Origin: Prinia subflava
Taxonomy: Eukaryota > Chordata > Aves > Passeriformes > Cisticolidae
Assembly (NCBI RefSeq): GCF_021018805.1
Contig: NC_086258.1
Location: 15,586,692-15,650,691, forward strand
DNA length: 64,000 bases
Direction: 5' to 3'
The position numbers were made by a program, and so were the translations under genes. Below the pieces are notes generated by a model. The model did no database searches, was not told where the DNA came from, and was given only the letters and a program-made list of their open reading frames with translations. Shown here piece by piece: positions 12,197 to 25,724 of this stretch. Positions within the stretch are counted from its first letter, which is position 1. Each line of letters opens with the position of its first letter.

Positions 12197-12887
12197 CGTG
12201 CTTGTAGCTACTCTGAGCACGTACATGTAAAGACTGGAGACTCAGGAGCGCTTCCTGTGACAGCAGGGTTGGTTTGAGGTGTTCCTTCCCTCCCTCATCT
12301 CTCATTCATCCATGCTATAACAACTCAGGGCTCTGTTTCTACAGTGACTGTTTCTGATTGTGAGTGCTTCAGCTAAACGAGACACAGCCTTTTTGCAATA
12401 TTTAGAGATGTGCTGTGTAACACCCTTGCTGTCAGCTCAACTGTGTATGTGTAAGCAGGTTGATCTGCTCATGTGCAGCATCTTTTCTCCAGAGCTTTAA
12501 AAGCTCAGAAATCCTGGGAAAAAATAGTTGAAACTCTCTTTATTCTGCTCCAATAGGTTCCCAAGTGAAAAGAATCCAGACTCATTGAGTATGATTTGTC
12601 ATAGATTTGTGTGCTGCCCATAATTTCTTACTGTTTTTGCTTGATAAATACATCCTATCTCTCACTAATGTCGTACCTGAAATTAAAAATAAAAATTACA
12701 AAATATGGTTCATCCTAAAATTTACCACTTACAACTCCATTCAAGCAAATTATGTGACTGGAAGACTCACAACAAATTCTCTTTTAAAACATAGTCTCTT
12801 TAGAATGTAAGACTATTTTACGTGTTTGGATTTAAGAAGTAGAAAATAAAGCTCAGCAGAGCCATTTAATGGGAACAATCTTAAGGC
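12197..12887. other. Non-coding AT-rich DNA
   Basis: The satellite ends abruptly in CACGTG at about 12195-12200 and unique sequence resumes. No gene or repeat was recognised before the inverted-repeat element. Confidence 0.65.
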
Positions 12888-13072
12888 TTGTCCACACAGG
12901 AAGTTAAGCTAAATTAGCTGAAAGGTGTGAATTTAAAGTGCATTAAGGTAAAGTGAACTACAGTCACTTTATTTCTGAATGAGAGCATTCACACCAAGCT
13001 TTAATGCTCTTTAACTAATATACTTTAAAATCATATCTTTAGTTAATTTGTCTTAGCTTCCTGTGCAAACAA
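12888..13072. mobile_element. Ancient MITE-like element with 32-bp terminal inverted repeats
   Basis: The left end (12888-12919, beginning TTGTCCACACAGGAAGTTAA) and the reverse complement of the right end (13041-13072, beginning TTGTTTGCACAGGAAGCTAA) agree at 25 of 32 bases without a gap. The interior carries a second inverted pair (GGTGTGAATT near 12925 and GCATTCACACC near 12988). The CTTGTC-ACACAGGAAGTTA end and GGTGTGAATTTAAAG interior resemble a non-autonomous DNA transposon, probably hAT-like, that I recall from turtle, crocodile and bird genomes. I could not identify a target duplication, as expected for an old copy. It has no coding capacity. Confidence 0.65.
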
Positions 13073-16000
13073 CTCCTCTCTAGCACTTACTGAGAGCCAC
13101 AATATAGATTGATGTGGTTATATTTATAAATATGCCTATTAACCTTAAGACTCTGAGTCAACAAAATTTGGGATGTTAAATAAAAATAAGAAATATGTCC
13201 TTGCATGAACTTCCTAGTGCTTTGAGAGTGCAAACAGTCCTAGTGTTCCTAGTGTAAACATGTCATTAATTTAGCCCTAATTTATATAAAAGTGTATTAA
13301 CTATTCAGAGCCAGATTAAAAAAAAAAAAGAAACACAAACACTTGCATATTGTCACTGATTATAGTAGGAATTTTTTTCTAAAACATATAAATAAAATAT
13401 AAATAAATCGAGAAAAAAGTTATGTTTCATTTAAATACAGTACAGGTATTGAGATTCACCAAGACAGGCTAAATATAAAGGACTTTTATCAGAATTAACT
13501 TTTAAGGGAAGGCTCTGAAATTCCGAAATTCTTTTCTGAGGGGTGTCTGAAAGTCTTTTTTATAAAAGATACCTAGAGAATGCAAAACAAGACTTTGCCT
13601 TAGATAACCTGTGAAATCAATACTGTGTTTTTCCTACCACTGCCTGACTTATAAGAACTTTTTCAGAAGCAGTTCTTACAGAATGAGAACAGGGGTGTGC
13701 TGAGCACCCCGCGTTTGCTCACAGGGTGGCTCAGTGCTCCTACAGACCAGGGGACAATGGTCTGCCACTGCCACCAGTGTGGGGATTGCTGTCCCCTACA
13801 GACAAAACACTGAGCTCAGCTACCAGGAGTAAAAACAGGAGCAAAAATATGTCCTTTGCCAGAAGAGGAAAATAATCTGGTTTTGCAGCCAATTTGGAAG
13901 GCTGATATTGTGTCCCCAGCACACAGCCAGCCCTGGGTGCAGCCCCACACAATCTCAGGGTTGCACAGGGGGCTCTGATTCCTCCCTGGATCAAGTCTAA
14001 GTTCTTTCTCTTTCTTTGAAAGCTGGTGAATAGCACAGTTCAAAAGTAAAATACAACAGTGCATTGTGTTTTTTTTTTCACTAATGACAGAGAGAACACA
14101 ATAGTGGATCATGAAAAAATCCTCTTTTAAAAGAGGACTGCTAAAATAACAGAACCAGGGGTTTTAAAAGCATAAACTGTTTATGAAAGAAATCTGCTGC
14201 TCAGCATACGGTACCTTTTTTTAGTTTATCAATTCACAAGTTTTACATGATTCAAGCAGATGTTCTGATTGACAAGGCTACAACAGAATAGGAATGATAA
14301 TAATATATCCATCAGGTGATAAATAAATTATTATTTCCATCAGCCCTCATAAATATTTTGAAGAAAAGTTCTTTTAGTTAATAGAACTCCATCAGTGAAA
14401 AGCTTCCTTAAGTGCAGTGCTAATTTTCTCTGACAATTTTGCACAGTAACACAGAGTACTGCATCAACACAGGTGGCAAAGCTGCAGCCACCCACAGCTC
14501 AACACGATGGAAGGGACTGTCCTTGCTCAGGTGTCCTGCTACTCCAAACATTTGACAGCTTTTTCTGAGCACAGGCTGTTGCTTTGACAACACACAGCCT
14601 TGAATCTCAGTAGGAGTCACAAACCTCTTTTAGTCCCTGATGTTGTCTGATTTCCCTCCCGGGCAGCCTGTGCCCTGTTTCTGAGCACTCAGGCTATTGC
14701 AGCCTTTGGGCAGGCTTCCCATAGCTCAACATTCTGCATCTTGTGCTGGCGTGGCTTTTAAATCATGCTTCATTTTTGTGATGAAAGCCAGTCACAAACC
14801 TGAACTCCCCTGTATAAACTGGAAAGGCTCACCATTAGGTTAAGAGTCCCAGGCAGAGGCAAAAAGCGTGTGTGTGGCAAACCTGAGCTGCTTGTCCCAC
14901 AGACCCTGTTTGTGCAGTATCTTGCTCCTGTCACACCTCACTCGGTTCTTTCCCTTCACTGCCAACAGGTTCTCTTTGGAGCCCTTAGTTCTGGTATACA
15001 TCATGGAATAAATCCAGCAGAAGCAGCAGCAGTTGCTTTTGCCAACACCACAGCAAATGTAGGATTCCTTCAGGATCCTCTTGGTGTTTTCCCTGAGCGG
15101 TGGCACCCACAAGCTGAGCAAACCACACAGCTCAAGGCTGTCAAGTGAAAATGTTTGGTCGTTTTCTGTTCATGCAGAAACATTAAGTGTCATAAACTTT
15201 TGGAGTCCCATCATTGTTCTTCCAAGTTCCCCCAAATTAAACTGTTAATATGGGGACATAACTTGATCTATAAAAAGATGTGCATCAATCTTGATAATCC
15301 CAGATGTCACAGCAGAGAAATACAAAAAACCCATTTAAACAGCAAAAACATTAGGAGCAAACGCACCTGAGACAGGCAGATGTGTCTAATTCACACCATC
15401 AAGCACTTTACAAGCTAAAACTTTAACTTCAGTGATTATGCCTGAGGCATTTAAATGGTTTTAAATTATAAGTCTAGCAGCAATATTTTTCTAATAATAA
15501 GCCACTAATTCTGGCAGTTTCAGACTGTCTGAATCTAGGTGTATAAACTGTAGCTGCATCAATCAGTGCTGTGTGTCTGGCTATTTCAGGCATTCCTTGT
15601 TAGTATGAAGAAAGAACAGTTTGTCCCCTAAGCACAACAGCAGCTGAGATTCCTGTTGATTGATAACTAAATGTGCCGTAGTGAAAATATATTCGGATAG
15701 AGCTGGAAAGGGAGGCACAGCAAAGACGTAATGGGGGCGGAGGAAGGAGGGATGAAATTGGCCACAACAGGAAATTCCTTCTCATGAGTCTTCAAACTAG
15801 CTGACAAGATGGGTTTCATTCGTGCAGGTAAAAGTGGCTTTATATTTAATCTTCTACAACATCTATAACCATGCAAATTCTTCCCTGCTCTATGTGCAAC
15901 TCAATTAGTGAAAAGCTGTTCTTGCAGTTCAGGACATTTGTCCACTGTAGATTAGTCCTGTTTCATATATAGAATCCACTGATGTCAACAAAACTAGTGT

Positions 16001-16694
16001 GTCGAGAAAGCCTAAATATAAAGGGAATTCATTCTGCCAGTTGAAGAATCATTTACTGGGAAGATGGTCATTTCTGAAACCTAAAATGGTTTATTTAGAA
16101 GCTTGTACTGTTTATTTCCAGAGACCCAATGATTTTGCAGCTAAAAATCGGAAGAAGTTCACAGATGTCATCATAATTAAATTGAAGAACCTTTCTTTAA
16201 TAGCTTTATAATTCTAACCAGGAAAGAAGTATTTGCTGCTGTAAATGTCCTGCTCAGTGTTCTACACTCTGATGAATGAACCTCAACCCATTTTCCAGTT
16301 TGGTGAATATTTCAGTTTTTGGGTTCTCAGTTTTTATCTTTTTAGTTTTTGGTTTCTTTCTGATCTTTGACAGCCTGAGAACAAGTTAGAAGTTTCAGAG
16401 CAACAGATTTTTACCATTTGCAAACTGTGAAAATCTACGCTGTAAAACATTGACAAAAATTGGCTGAGATCCTGATTTCATGGATCAAGTAGGTAAGCAT
16501 CACTAGAGCAATCAGTGAGACAACACTGGAATCTCCTATTGCAGTATTATCTTTTCTAGGATTCTTTCAATCAGGGTGGAAAAATCTTTTTTCTCCCAAG
16601 CAGTAAAATACTAAATTATGCACTTAATTTAAATAGATGCAGTCTCATTAATGACATAGACGTTTAAAGTGCAATAAATACCTGAGAGGCAGAA
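13073..16694. other. Non-coding DNA, no gene supported
   Basis: Mostly unique sequence with GC-richer patches at about 13690-14000, 14640-14740 and 14860-15150. The last patch contains an open plus-strand frame of 92 codons, but neither its product nor its flanks show convincing exon structure. An A-rich run lies near 13319-13330. Confidence 0.6.
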
Positions 16695-16746
16695 AATCCT
16701 GTAATCAAAATGCTGATGTAATCAATCCTGTAATCAAAATGCTGAT
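16695..16746. repeat. 29-bp tandem duplication, about 1.8 copies
   Basis: AATCCTGTAATCAAAATGCT at 16695 recurs at 16724, giving a period of 29 bp. The shared part of the two copies is identical, indicating a recent local duplication. Confidence 0.9.
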
Positions 16747-18430
16747 AGCTCTGTTGGAAGATGGAGTGAACAAGGGACAGTGAACCCACCTGTGAACTGT
16801 TTCCCTGCTCCAGTTAAAGTCATGTCCCTGTGGAATTCCTTTGGAAAACAATTTAGGAAAAGGTCAGACTTCAACAGTTAAAATGAAAACATACTCAGGT
16901 GCCTGGCTCATGTGAGCCATTTCTAATCCTTTTGAACAGAAGCAGAAAAGATGGTCCCACTCCTACACCACTATCAGTTTGTGAGGGACAAGTGCTTCAC
17001 CTTCAGTGCAATAAAACAGAATTATATGCAAAAATCTCCCCCTATTCCATAGATGGAGCTGCATTTCATTTTCATAGTGGTTAGCAAATAATTTATTTTT
17101 GCCACTTTTTCCTAACATGTCTGACCAAATATAAACCCTCCACACACACCATTCACTAGGAGAAACGAGGCAAAAAATCGTATTTCAGTTTTGAACCTCC
17201 AGTGCAGATTAGTCAGATGCAGACAGGGGTGGTCTGTCTGCCGCCAGTAATTGTCTTACAGAACATGAAAACAAACCCACAAAGTTGCTGTTTTTACATT
17301 TCTACCCATACAAGTATGGTCATGGTTTCTCTAAGGATCCATAGCTGTCCTCGTCTGAACTTGTAGGAGATCTCAATATCCACTTTTATGCATCCTGTTT
17401 CCTTTCTGTTCAGCCAGATGGAAACTGGGGGTTTTTTCCAGCTTTGCAGTCTGGATTGCAAGCTGAGGTTTGCTTGGTTTTTCTCTGTTCCATTATTTCC
17501 CTTTCATTTTCTGTTGCATTTGTCTATCCAGGAAATTACTGAAAATTACTCCTGGACATAAATTTATGACCTTTTACAGCAATTCCTTAACAGAAATCCC
17601 CTGTGTTAATCTGCTCAGCATGCCCCAAATCTTTAGAAAGTGGAATAAACTCCCTGCTACTTACTGAGTGTTCTAAGTGACCACACAGAGTTGCTGCATT
17701 CTCTAGCACACAGAATCTGACACCTCAGCTTCCTTTGCAGAATTTTTCTACTAGCTATTAGCTATTAATTATCTTAGGTGACATTTAAAAAATATCTTGA
17801 CAAGTATATGTCTGCTGCTGCCTGGTTTTGCATATTAATAATCCAGTTCTTCCTGTACAAATCTCTGAGTCCAACATTTAAATCAAGAAATGAAATGACT
17901 CCCAAGAAAAACAGATTTCTGAAAGCCACTGTTTTAAAATACTCCTTGTACAGGAGAACAAGCTCTTATTTTATGAAATGCCTACTGATCTCTCAACACT
18001 CAGAGTTGTTTCTCACACAGGGAACGTTGCCCCACAGTTGAGGGAAGCCATTATCAGTGGCCATAGTGAGAACTATGAGTGAGAACTTTTGGAAGCTCTC
18101 TATTCCCATTTAAGATTTAACCAAAGAACAGGAAACCATTAATGCTGAATTTTACCTGCAGAATCATGTATGAACTATTCATGTTTTGTTAAGAGAAGGA
18201 AACAATTGATCTGATTTACTCTACTCTTCTAATCCTGAGTCTATTTTTCTTTTATTGTCTACAAGAATTTCCCTGGTCTTGCCTGACAGACAAGGACAGC
18301 AGAAGATTCCAGTAAATCTTTGGACAAAACCAAGGAGTCTCCATCTCCAGTTTCCTACACTTACCAAACATGATGCACATTCTGTGTTATAGCATTGAAC
18401 TGTTAAAAACTGACAACACAAATTTAGTAA
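16747..18430. other. Non-coding AT-rich DNA
   Basis: Only short unremarkable open frames. Two tiny tandem repeats occur (TAGCTATTAGCTATTA near 17753 and GTGAGAACT twice near 18067-18087). No gene was recognised. Confidence 0.65.
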
Positions 18431-18500
18431 AAATCACAGGATCATAGAATGGCTTGGGTTTGGAGGGACCTTAAAGCTCCTCTCATTCCATCCCCAGCAC
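18431..18500 (-). mobile_element. CR1 LINE 3' end fragment
   Basis: AATCACAGGATCATAGAATG followed by GCTTGGGTTTGGAGGGACCT and TTAAAGCTCCTCTCATTCCA is the reverse complement of the bird CR1 3' end, whose usual form reads CATAGAATGGTTTGGGTTGG then AAGGGACCTTAAAGATCATC. The fragment is only about 70 bp, which is normal because CR1 copies are strongly 5'-truncated. The element points to the minus strand, with its terminal short repeat at 18431-18450. It carries no reverse transcriptase coding sequence. Confidence 0.88.
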
Positions 18501-18998
18501 GGCACATTTCTACTGTAATCGGAAGTTGGTCAGCTCTAAACCATCTAATTAAAGCAATTATTCTAGGCTTTAATGGTTTATTTTTATTACTACAGTATCA
18601 AGAGGCCCCTGCTGAAACTGGGTCTATCTCCTCTACAAACAGTTAGCAAGAGAGAATATTGTGGCATCCTGGGGGTTTAAAGGAAGAGCCTGTAAACACA
18701 ACAGCAGATATCAATTGGGGAAAGCTTTTTTTCATTCTGTTCTATTCTCTTAAACATAAAATAGCAAGGACTTAGTGTTGTTTGATGGGGACAATAATGA
18801 GACGGGATGGGAGCTGTCCAGAGCAATGGTTATCCCTAAAGTGCAGACAAGCAGTGACAAAATGAAACTCCTTGCACCCTTCCTTCCCTTTCTCCTGTTT
18901 TTTGCTTCCATTACTCACAATCTGGTATGCTCTCTGAAACTTCATCTTCCCCTCAACTTATGGAATTTTAAAATGCCTGTAGCATGTCGTGATGTGAC
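18501..18998. other. Non-coding DNA after the CR1 fragment
   Basis: No clear continuation of CR1 and no gene were recognised. Confidence 0.6.
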
Positions 18999-19048
18999 AA
19001 AACATGCCTCGCTATAAGGCATAAAAAACATGCCTCACTATAAGACAT
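18999..19048. repeat. 26-bp tandem duplication
   Basis: AAAACATGCCTCGCTATAAG at 18999 recurs at 19025 as AAAACATGCCTCACTATAAG. The period is 26 bp and there are two visible substitutions between the copies. Confidence 0.88.
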
Positions 19049-22000
19049 CAAGTCTTGCAATTCTCAGCTTCTTATTACATGAATAAAATCGAGTTATTTT
19101 TCATGTGCTGCTGTAAGAAACCATTCTTTAGCTAATATGACCTGTACTAGTCCAATTAAAGTTGGTAGTGCTGAAACTTGTTACAGCTGAGGCTTAATCC
19201 TTACCCCTGTGAACACTCAGACAGCCACTTGCTGTCCTAAATGCTCAAAATAGATACAGATAATGACATAAAATGTAATTTATATGAGAACATACCATTA
19301 TTGTGGCATTCGCTTTCAATCCCAAATTGACCCCCATGGTCAAGTTTAGGCAGCATCAGTCTAAGTCAATACAAAGTTGTGCCAGAAAACTTAAGAACAT
19401 TTTAAAGGAACTACATAGAGACATTCAGCTGCCTAGTGATGCCACAGGGTTTCTTTATACACAGTACAGCAGTGAAAAGCAATCAGCAGGCATTAGACAA
19501 TGGAGGCCACTTCTAAAATAATCAACATTAACCAGCTAGATGTGGCATATTTGATACTATGTCAGCCCATTCATTTTCCAAAAGCCCCTAACAATCATCA
19601 TCTGTTTGAAATTCCAACTCAAAGTAAAGTGCTATGTTGGTTTTTTTAAAATAATAACTTTCTGTCTATGTATTAAATAAAAATTGAATGATTACTTTTT
19701 CTTGTGAGCTAAAATGTATTGTCACAGTGGACAGAATCCAGTAAAAATGGCCAGTTCTTTTCCATAGTCTTTTGCAATGATCATAGATCAAATTTTCCAT
19801 ATACAAAATGTCTAGTGATATATATATATTTAAGAGGTACAAATGGATAAATGGGAATTCTAACTTAACACTGACTTCTGAATAAATTTGATATACTTCA
19901 TTATAGCAATTATTAAAATATGGTCATAATTTTAAATATTCTTACATAAACTTCCCCAAGCAGTGTAATCATACATTCAGTGAAATATTTCAAACTTCTT
20001 CTTTTCAAATTTGCACTGGTTTCATATGTCAACTTCCACAACATGTTAATTTTGTCATTAAAATGTTGGACCTGAAATTTCTATCTATTTCAAGTGACAA
20101 TCTGACTGATCTAAATCTTAGTTTGGCTACAAAAAAACAGTGTGTTTCAGTCTGAGCATCTACTCTCCTTTTCCAAAAGAATTTGTTCCTCCCCTGGTGA
20201 TGCATGATGGCTGTTGTATAATCTTGTACTGGCCAAAAGAGAGGCTATAGAATCCAGCCTATACAAGCAGAGATTTATGAAGTGGCAAATATTTGCTAGA
20301 GACAATTGCTGACCTCAAAGGAACATCTTCAGGAGCCCAGGCCTGCTGAGCGTTGCCATATGAGTCACACAGAGATTAGCTCGGAACAAAAGCTGCAGCA
20401 ACTTTGTAATTTAGAGGAAACTTGGAGTCAGGTACATCTTCTCAGCTTGACTCTATGTGAAATTTAAATCCGAAGATCATTAATTTCAATATTGTCAGGA
20501 TACAAAAGGAAAAGGAGACGTTAGCCTTAAAAGATTTAGGAAGGAGTGTTTTAGGGTCCCTCTGCAGATTTCTGTCTTTCCTAGCTCTGCTGTAAGGCAG
20601 GACACAAACATGACCTCGGAGCTGCTCTGTGCACATATCTGACATGCTTCTTGGGAAAACAAGTTCAGACATCAGCCTCAAGCTCATCTTGAACTCCTCT
20701 AAAATGCACTTCAAATTCTCAAGGTTTATTAGCACAGAACAAACCCAATCTGAATAACACACGAGATGATCCTTAACATAGGCTTGAATATGACACAAGA
20801 GGAGGCTACAAAATCAGTGATGGATTTCTTCTGGTTAAAAAAAAAAAAGAAAAAGGAAACGGTCATGCTATAGCAAGAGAGGAAAACAGCTCCTCAAATC
20901 CCATGGCTAAAGAATGAATAGGAGCAGGACATAAGGAAATAACATTGGTTTTCCCTTGGGCTGTCCATTAAAACTCTCTTGGTAACATTCAAGAGGAGAT
21001 ATCAAACGTTATTCTAAGTCTTCTCATAGACATCATGTTTATGAATTTGAAAAGACTGTGAGATGAGTTTTGTTTATGCAAACTCCCTGCTGAACACTTT
21101 CAGATGTCCCACCTACTCTTGCACTTTAGAATATGTATGTGTGCTACTCATTGCCATTATATTTTCAGCACACCACATTGTTCGTTTTACATCTTAATTG
21201 CTGGGGAATATGTACTTTCAGTGAAACAAATCTTTGGGCTCTAAAATTTTCTGCTTGTTTATTCCGTACACTTTATACCTTGTCCAATAAGCCTACACAT
21301 CAATTTAACATAATGGGATTATAGCAATTTTTTGTCACAAATGAGTTATTAATAGCAACACAAGGACTGGATTTAGTACACCTTAGAAACCAGAGTGTTC
21401 TTATGGGTCTTTGAAGAGTTTGGCCTCTCATCAGCCTGGAACAAGCTAAGCTCATTGCTGCAGTGTTTTTACAGCTGCTGTTACCTCTGTCAGTGAGAGC
21501 ACACTGCTCTTACCTAATGCTACAGCAAGAACTGTGCATGGCTCAGCAATACAACATGACTAAATGGGGAGTAGGGGGGGCAAGGAAATATCTGGGGTGA
21601 CTTGTCCTTTTTCAAACCTTCCATCTCTACATGTTTAAGCAAGTAGCTGGGCCATTACTCCCATGGGCTAACTGGCATTTGATCCACATGCATCTCTCTA
21701 GCCACAGTACAAAGTCTGCAAATTAGACAATACTCAGTCAAGATTTACATGACCCAAGTGTTCAGACTGCAGCTACAGCCACAGACTGTATATGGTCACT
21801 GGTCCTGGCTTCTGAAATCCTTTAAGGCTCTCTGAGAAAGCCAGGCCAGCTCCAGGATTGGAAACACATGCATAATAACCATTCACAATTCCTAGGTTTT
21901 GTGGCTCTTCCCACAAAAATACTGAAAAGCTTCTGCAGAAGAGGATGCCCCAGCCCACCTTGATGCAGTAGTGGTGTATTTTAGTGAAGGATCAGATGAG

Positions 22001-24238
22001 TGATAACAGGTTGCAAGGAGCAGCACCTGCCCACACCATCACACCAGCTCTCTTTCCAGGACTGCAACATAAAGAGCCATAAGCCACACAAAACCTGATA
22101 TATAATCTGCTTTGTATCCAGAGATATCTTGGAGGAGTTAACCTGCTGATCTTTTAATAAGTAAATCAGATTGAACAAAGAATTATGTTATAAGCCTTGG
22201 CTCTTGCTTGGTGTTGAAAAATCATATAGTATATAAAAATGGTGAGATCCAGATATTTGATCTATGTGAGATTATTCTTCTTGCTGAAACCATGAAACTT
22301 TGCTAACTCCTTGGCTGCCAGCCATACAAATCAGCTTCTCATACCTCCTTCTACGGGTCAGTCATCATACATGTCTTTAATCTTTAAGACTAACATCCAC
22401 TTTTTCTCCTGTTTCAGCTTAGTCTGTATTGATGTCCAATATGTAAAGCATCAAGAAACTGAAATAGATATTGCAATCAATCTGTTCTGCTTATTCTACA
22501 TGAGATCTTTTCTTCCTTTTCTGAGACATATAACACTTCTGTACATCATTAGAATTCGTATTATTTACGTAGTTTCTGGATAAAATGATCCCTTCATGTT
22601 ATTTCCTTATCTTCAGATTTCTGGGTAGGCTTTATTTATGTGTGCAGTGCACTTCAAATGCTGGGATAAAAGCTACAGTATAACTATTGCTAATAACAGG
22701 ATAAACTTGGTAAATGTAAAGTTGCTAAAAGTGCTCTCAGTGGCTTATTCATACAAAATCTCTAACTGCAGGCCTGGCAAAAGGACTGACATTTTTGTTC
22801 ATCTGAATGAAAATAGAAAATAAACTCTACATGAAAATGTTGAACAAGGAAAAACTGCAGAACTACATACCAAATGGGGATGGGAAAAGTAATTAAGAAG
22901 ATTAATATGCAATGACTTAAAATCTTTGCTAAAAAAACTCCCACACCCTAAATCCAGGATTTTCTTCATGTATTGTAAAATGTACAAGCCAAATTGTTAT
23001 TAAGAACCCAAACACTTCACACTAAATTTACAGTATTTTAATCCTGTACCTTAGCTAGTTTCACTGATTCAAGTAATATTATTTGAAGCAAGGTATAAAA
23101 GGATAGGAATATAATCCCAGTGAGAAAAAGGAAACAATTCATTTCAGTGACTCTTTATTGCCTTCCTCTTTATTCAGACACAAAACCTAATATTACTCAT
23201 AAAGGTGCAAACATGGCAATTTTTCTTCATTTAAATCGGAGCTGAGAGACAAACTGTCAGTCCCCACGCACAGGGGCGTGCTGTGACTGCTGTCACTGCG
23301 GTCCCCAGGAGGAGTTTAGAGGTGCTGGGTGCTGTAGGAGCACAGAGCAGGGATCTGGGGGTTTGTGCTGAGCGAGGAGCAGGGACAGCAGTGACAGCTC
23401 CTCGCTGACAGGACTGTGGGGAGCTGGTGCGTGACACTCCTGCAGCTGCTCTGCGCATGCAGTTACAGCGGCTGCTTTTGCCTGCAGTAATCAAATCACA
23501 TCTGAAATAGGAGAAATAAGTTGCCTGTGGTGGTGAGTGCATTCACTGCGACACTCTGGGAGTGTGCAGTCAAAGGGAGCCTGCATGCAAAGGAGCAGCA
23601 TGCTGCATTTGTCGAAATATGAACTTGAGTGCTTGAATTTTAATTCAAATGCGATGAAAAATTTTGACCAGAGGAACTTTCTACATCAAATTAGGAAAAA
23701 CAGAGACAAATTCATCCCTTATGCAAGTCCCCCACAAAATAAATTGGCTTAACATTGGAATAATTCTGATGTCTCTTTTTAGGTAAAATGACTACAAACT
23801 TAAGGAGTTTATGCATTAGGCTTTTCAACTGAGCTTGGCTGGAGCTCTGGTAATATGTAACACTTCAGGGACTGAAGAACAAGTGTTAGCTCAATACATA
23901 CAAAGCTAAATTTCATTATTTTACAGAATGCTGGATTTCACTGAATCATAGTTGCTGCTTTATCCATGCTGAAGCTATTTTGATGGAAACAAACATCTCT
24001 ATTTCTGTTACTTATACACCAGCATACACAAATTCCTATACCTAGGCACATATATGTAAAGCACTACACACACATCTCTTCTTCTGTACTGGGAAGAAAA
24101 GCAACTAGATCTATCTACAGGAAAGTTAATTCAGTTAAATCCACAATAAAAGATCAATACTTTATCTCAGGTTCTGCACACCTAATCATCAACTTCAAAA
24201 GCAAACACAATTTTGACAAGCAATATAATCCGTTTCTA
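19049..24238. other. Non-coding DNA, one GC-richer island
   Basis: Unique AT-rich sequence with a short TA microsatellite near 19818-19830 and an A-rich run near 20838-20849. The part at about 23240-23480 is GC-richer with several CpGs but has no recognised promoter motif or repeat family. No gene was recognised. Confidence 0.6.
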
Positions 24239-24391
24239 CAGTACTTTACACTCTTTCTGAGATCCTCATGGTATATAATCCCTTTTTAATGGATGAGGAA
24301 GGAGAGAGGTGAGATGAGATGTTCAGGACTGTAAAGGAAGTCAGTAGCATGCTAAGGACTAGAACCCAGTTGTACTAATGTTTCCAGCCCC
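24239..24391 (-). mobile_element. MIR SINE, reverse orientation
   Basis: Read on the plus strand, the segment follows the reverse complement of MIR. CAGTACTTTACACTC corresponds to the usual AGTGCTTTACATGTATT, GATCCTCATGGTATATAATC to the AATCCTCA...TATTATC part, TTTTTAATGGATGAGGAAGG to TTTTACAGATGAGGAAACTG, and GGACTAGAACCCAGT (about 24357-24371) to the inverted pol III B box. The whole order is preserved over about 150 bp at a level expected for this very old amniote SINE. It is not functional as a gene. Confidence 0.72.
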
Positions 24392-25724
24392 TGAAATGTT
24401 AAATGCAGACATGCAATCCCACCAGAAAACCAGGCAAGCATCACACTCGTGCCCCTGCTTCCCAGCCTACTGGGAAGTGCTGGCCACTTCTGGTTGCCAG
24501 CCAGCAAACTTTCCCCCTCCTCAGCGTGAACTCTGCTTGTGTGCCAGTTCACTTACCCGTGATTATCATTTTTTCTGTCTGATGAGTGTAGAACAATTGC
24601 CCCTGGAGCACGGGTTAGCCAGAGGCGGAAGGGCTGCTTGCCTCCAGCCCAGCTGTCGGAGTCTCCATGCAAGATGCTGTGCAAAATGTTGAGTTAAAAG
24701 AAAACACGAGTAGGGGGAAAAGAGAGCTCTCTGAGAACCTCCACATGGTTCCTGTTGCTAAGGGAACCACTCCCTTTGTCTGCATAGGTTAGGAATGGCT
24801 GCTTCATTTGGAGTCTGTCTCTTAAGTACTGAAAACAGCACAACAATTTCAGAGAGAAAATAAGAAGTCCAGAATGTCTTGCAACCATAGAAAAATGGAA
24901 CCACCAAGGAATTCTTACATTAAAAGCATCTATTAATAGTTGATTTGGGTGACTCCAAGGAGACTGTAGAACTCCTCGGTGCCATCTGATGGGACAATAC
25001 ACTGCTGCACACAGTTTAATTTAGCCATTGTAATCAGCTTTTGGGGATAAGGATAGCTGATTACAGAGAGATAGATCAAGAAATCAGGTCCAGTTTACTA
25101 CAGCAAATGGAGAGAGATCAGTAGCAACAAATAAAGCATTTACCAGGTATTCATGATGGGCTATAGAAGAGAGATGCGAGAGATGCCTTTACTTACATGG
25201 ACTCCTATGAAAATCCAAGCCCAAATCCTTAACTCTGATTTCTGCAGCTGCTCTGCCCTGCTTCCTCTCTATCCCCAGACCCAGCACTGGCCATGTTTCT
25301 GAACCCTCAAATATTTGAGAATCTACCTTCTATACAGGCCCATTGGGCTCAGTCCAACTCAGCACATGGAGTTAGGTACCCCTGCTTCTTTTCTTACCCT
25401 CCATGGTATTAAGGCATACAGTAGCATGTGTACTTTGGTATAAAGGGGATTTCACACCGAGTCTGAGGCCCTGAAACATGAAGAGCTGATAGAAATTGTC
25501 AGCAAGGTTGGTACACGGGAACAGAAACCCCCTGAGTCTAACCTCGAAACATTTTGTTTGCATTAAGAAAATCAGCCTCTTTCTGACAATATAGCACAAC
25601 ATGAACTGCACAGCACAATCACATCCTGCTCTCTCAGCTGATGCCAAAGCCAGCACCCCAAAATAGTCAGTGCAATTTTTTTCTATGAATTTACCAGTTT
25701 CAATACTGTAATATTATGGGGTAG
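24392..25724. other. Non-coding DNA
   Basis: Moderately GC-rich up to about 24690, then AT-rich. Short open frames on both strands have no recognised product. Confidence 0.6.

Noticed and set aside
14870..15148. Possible exon: 92-codon plus-strand frame with an acceptor-like CCAACAG at about 14962-14968
   Set aside because: Both strands are open, the product was not recognised and there is no matching donor or neighbouring exon.
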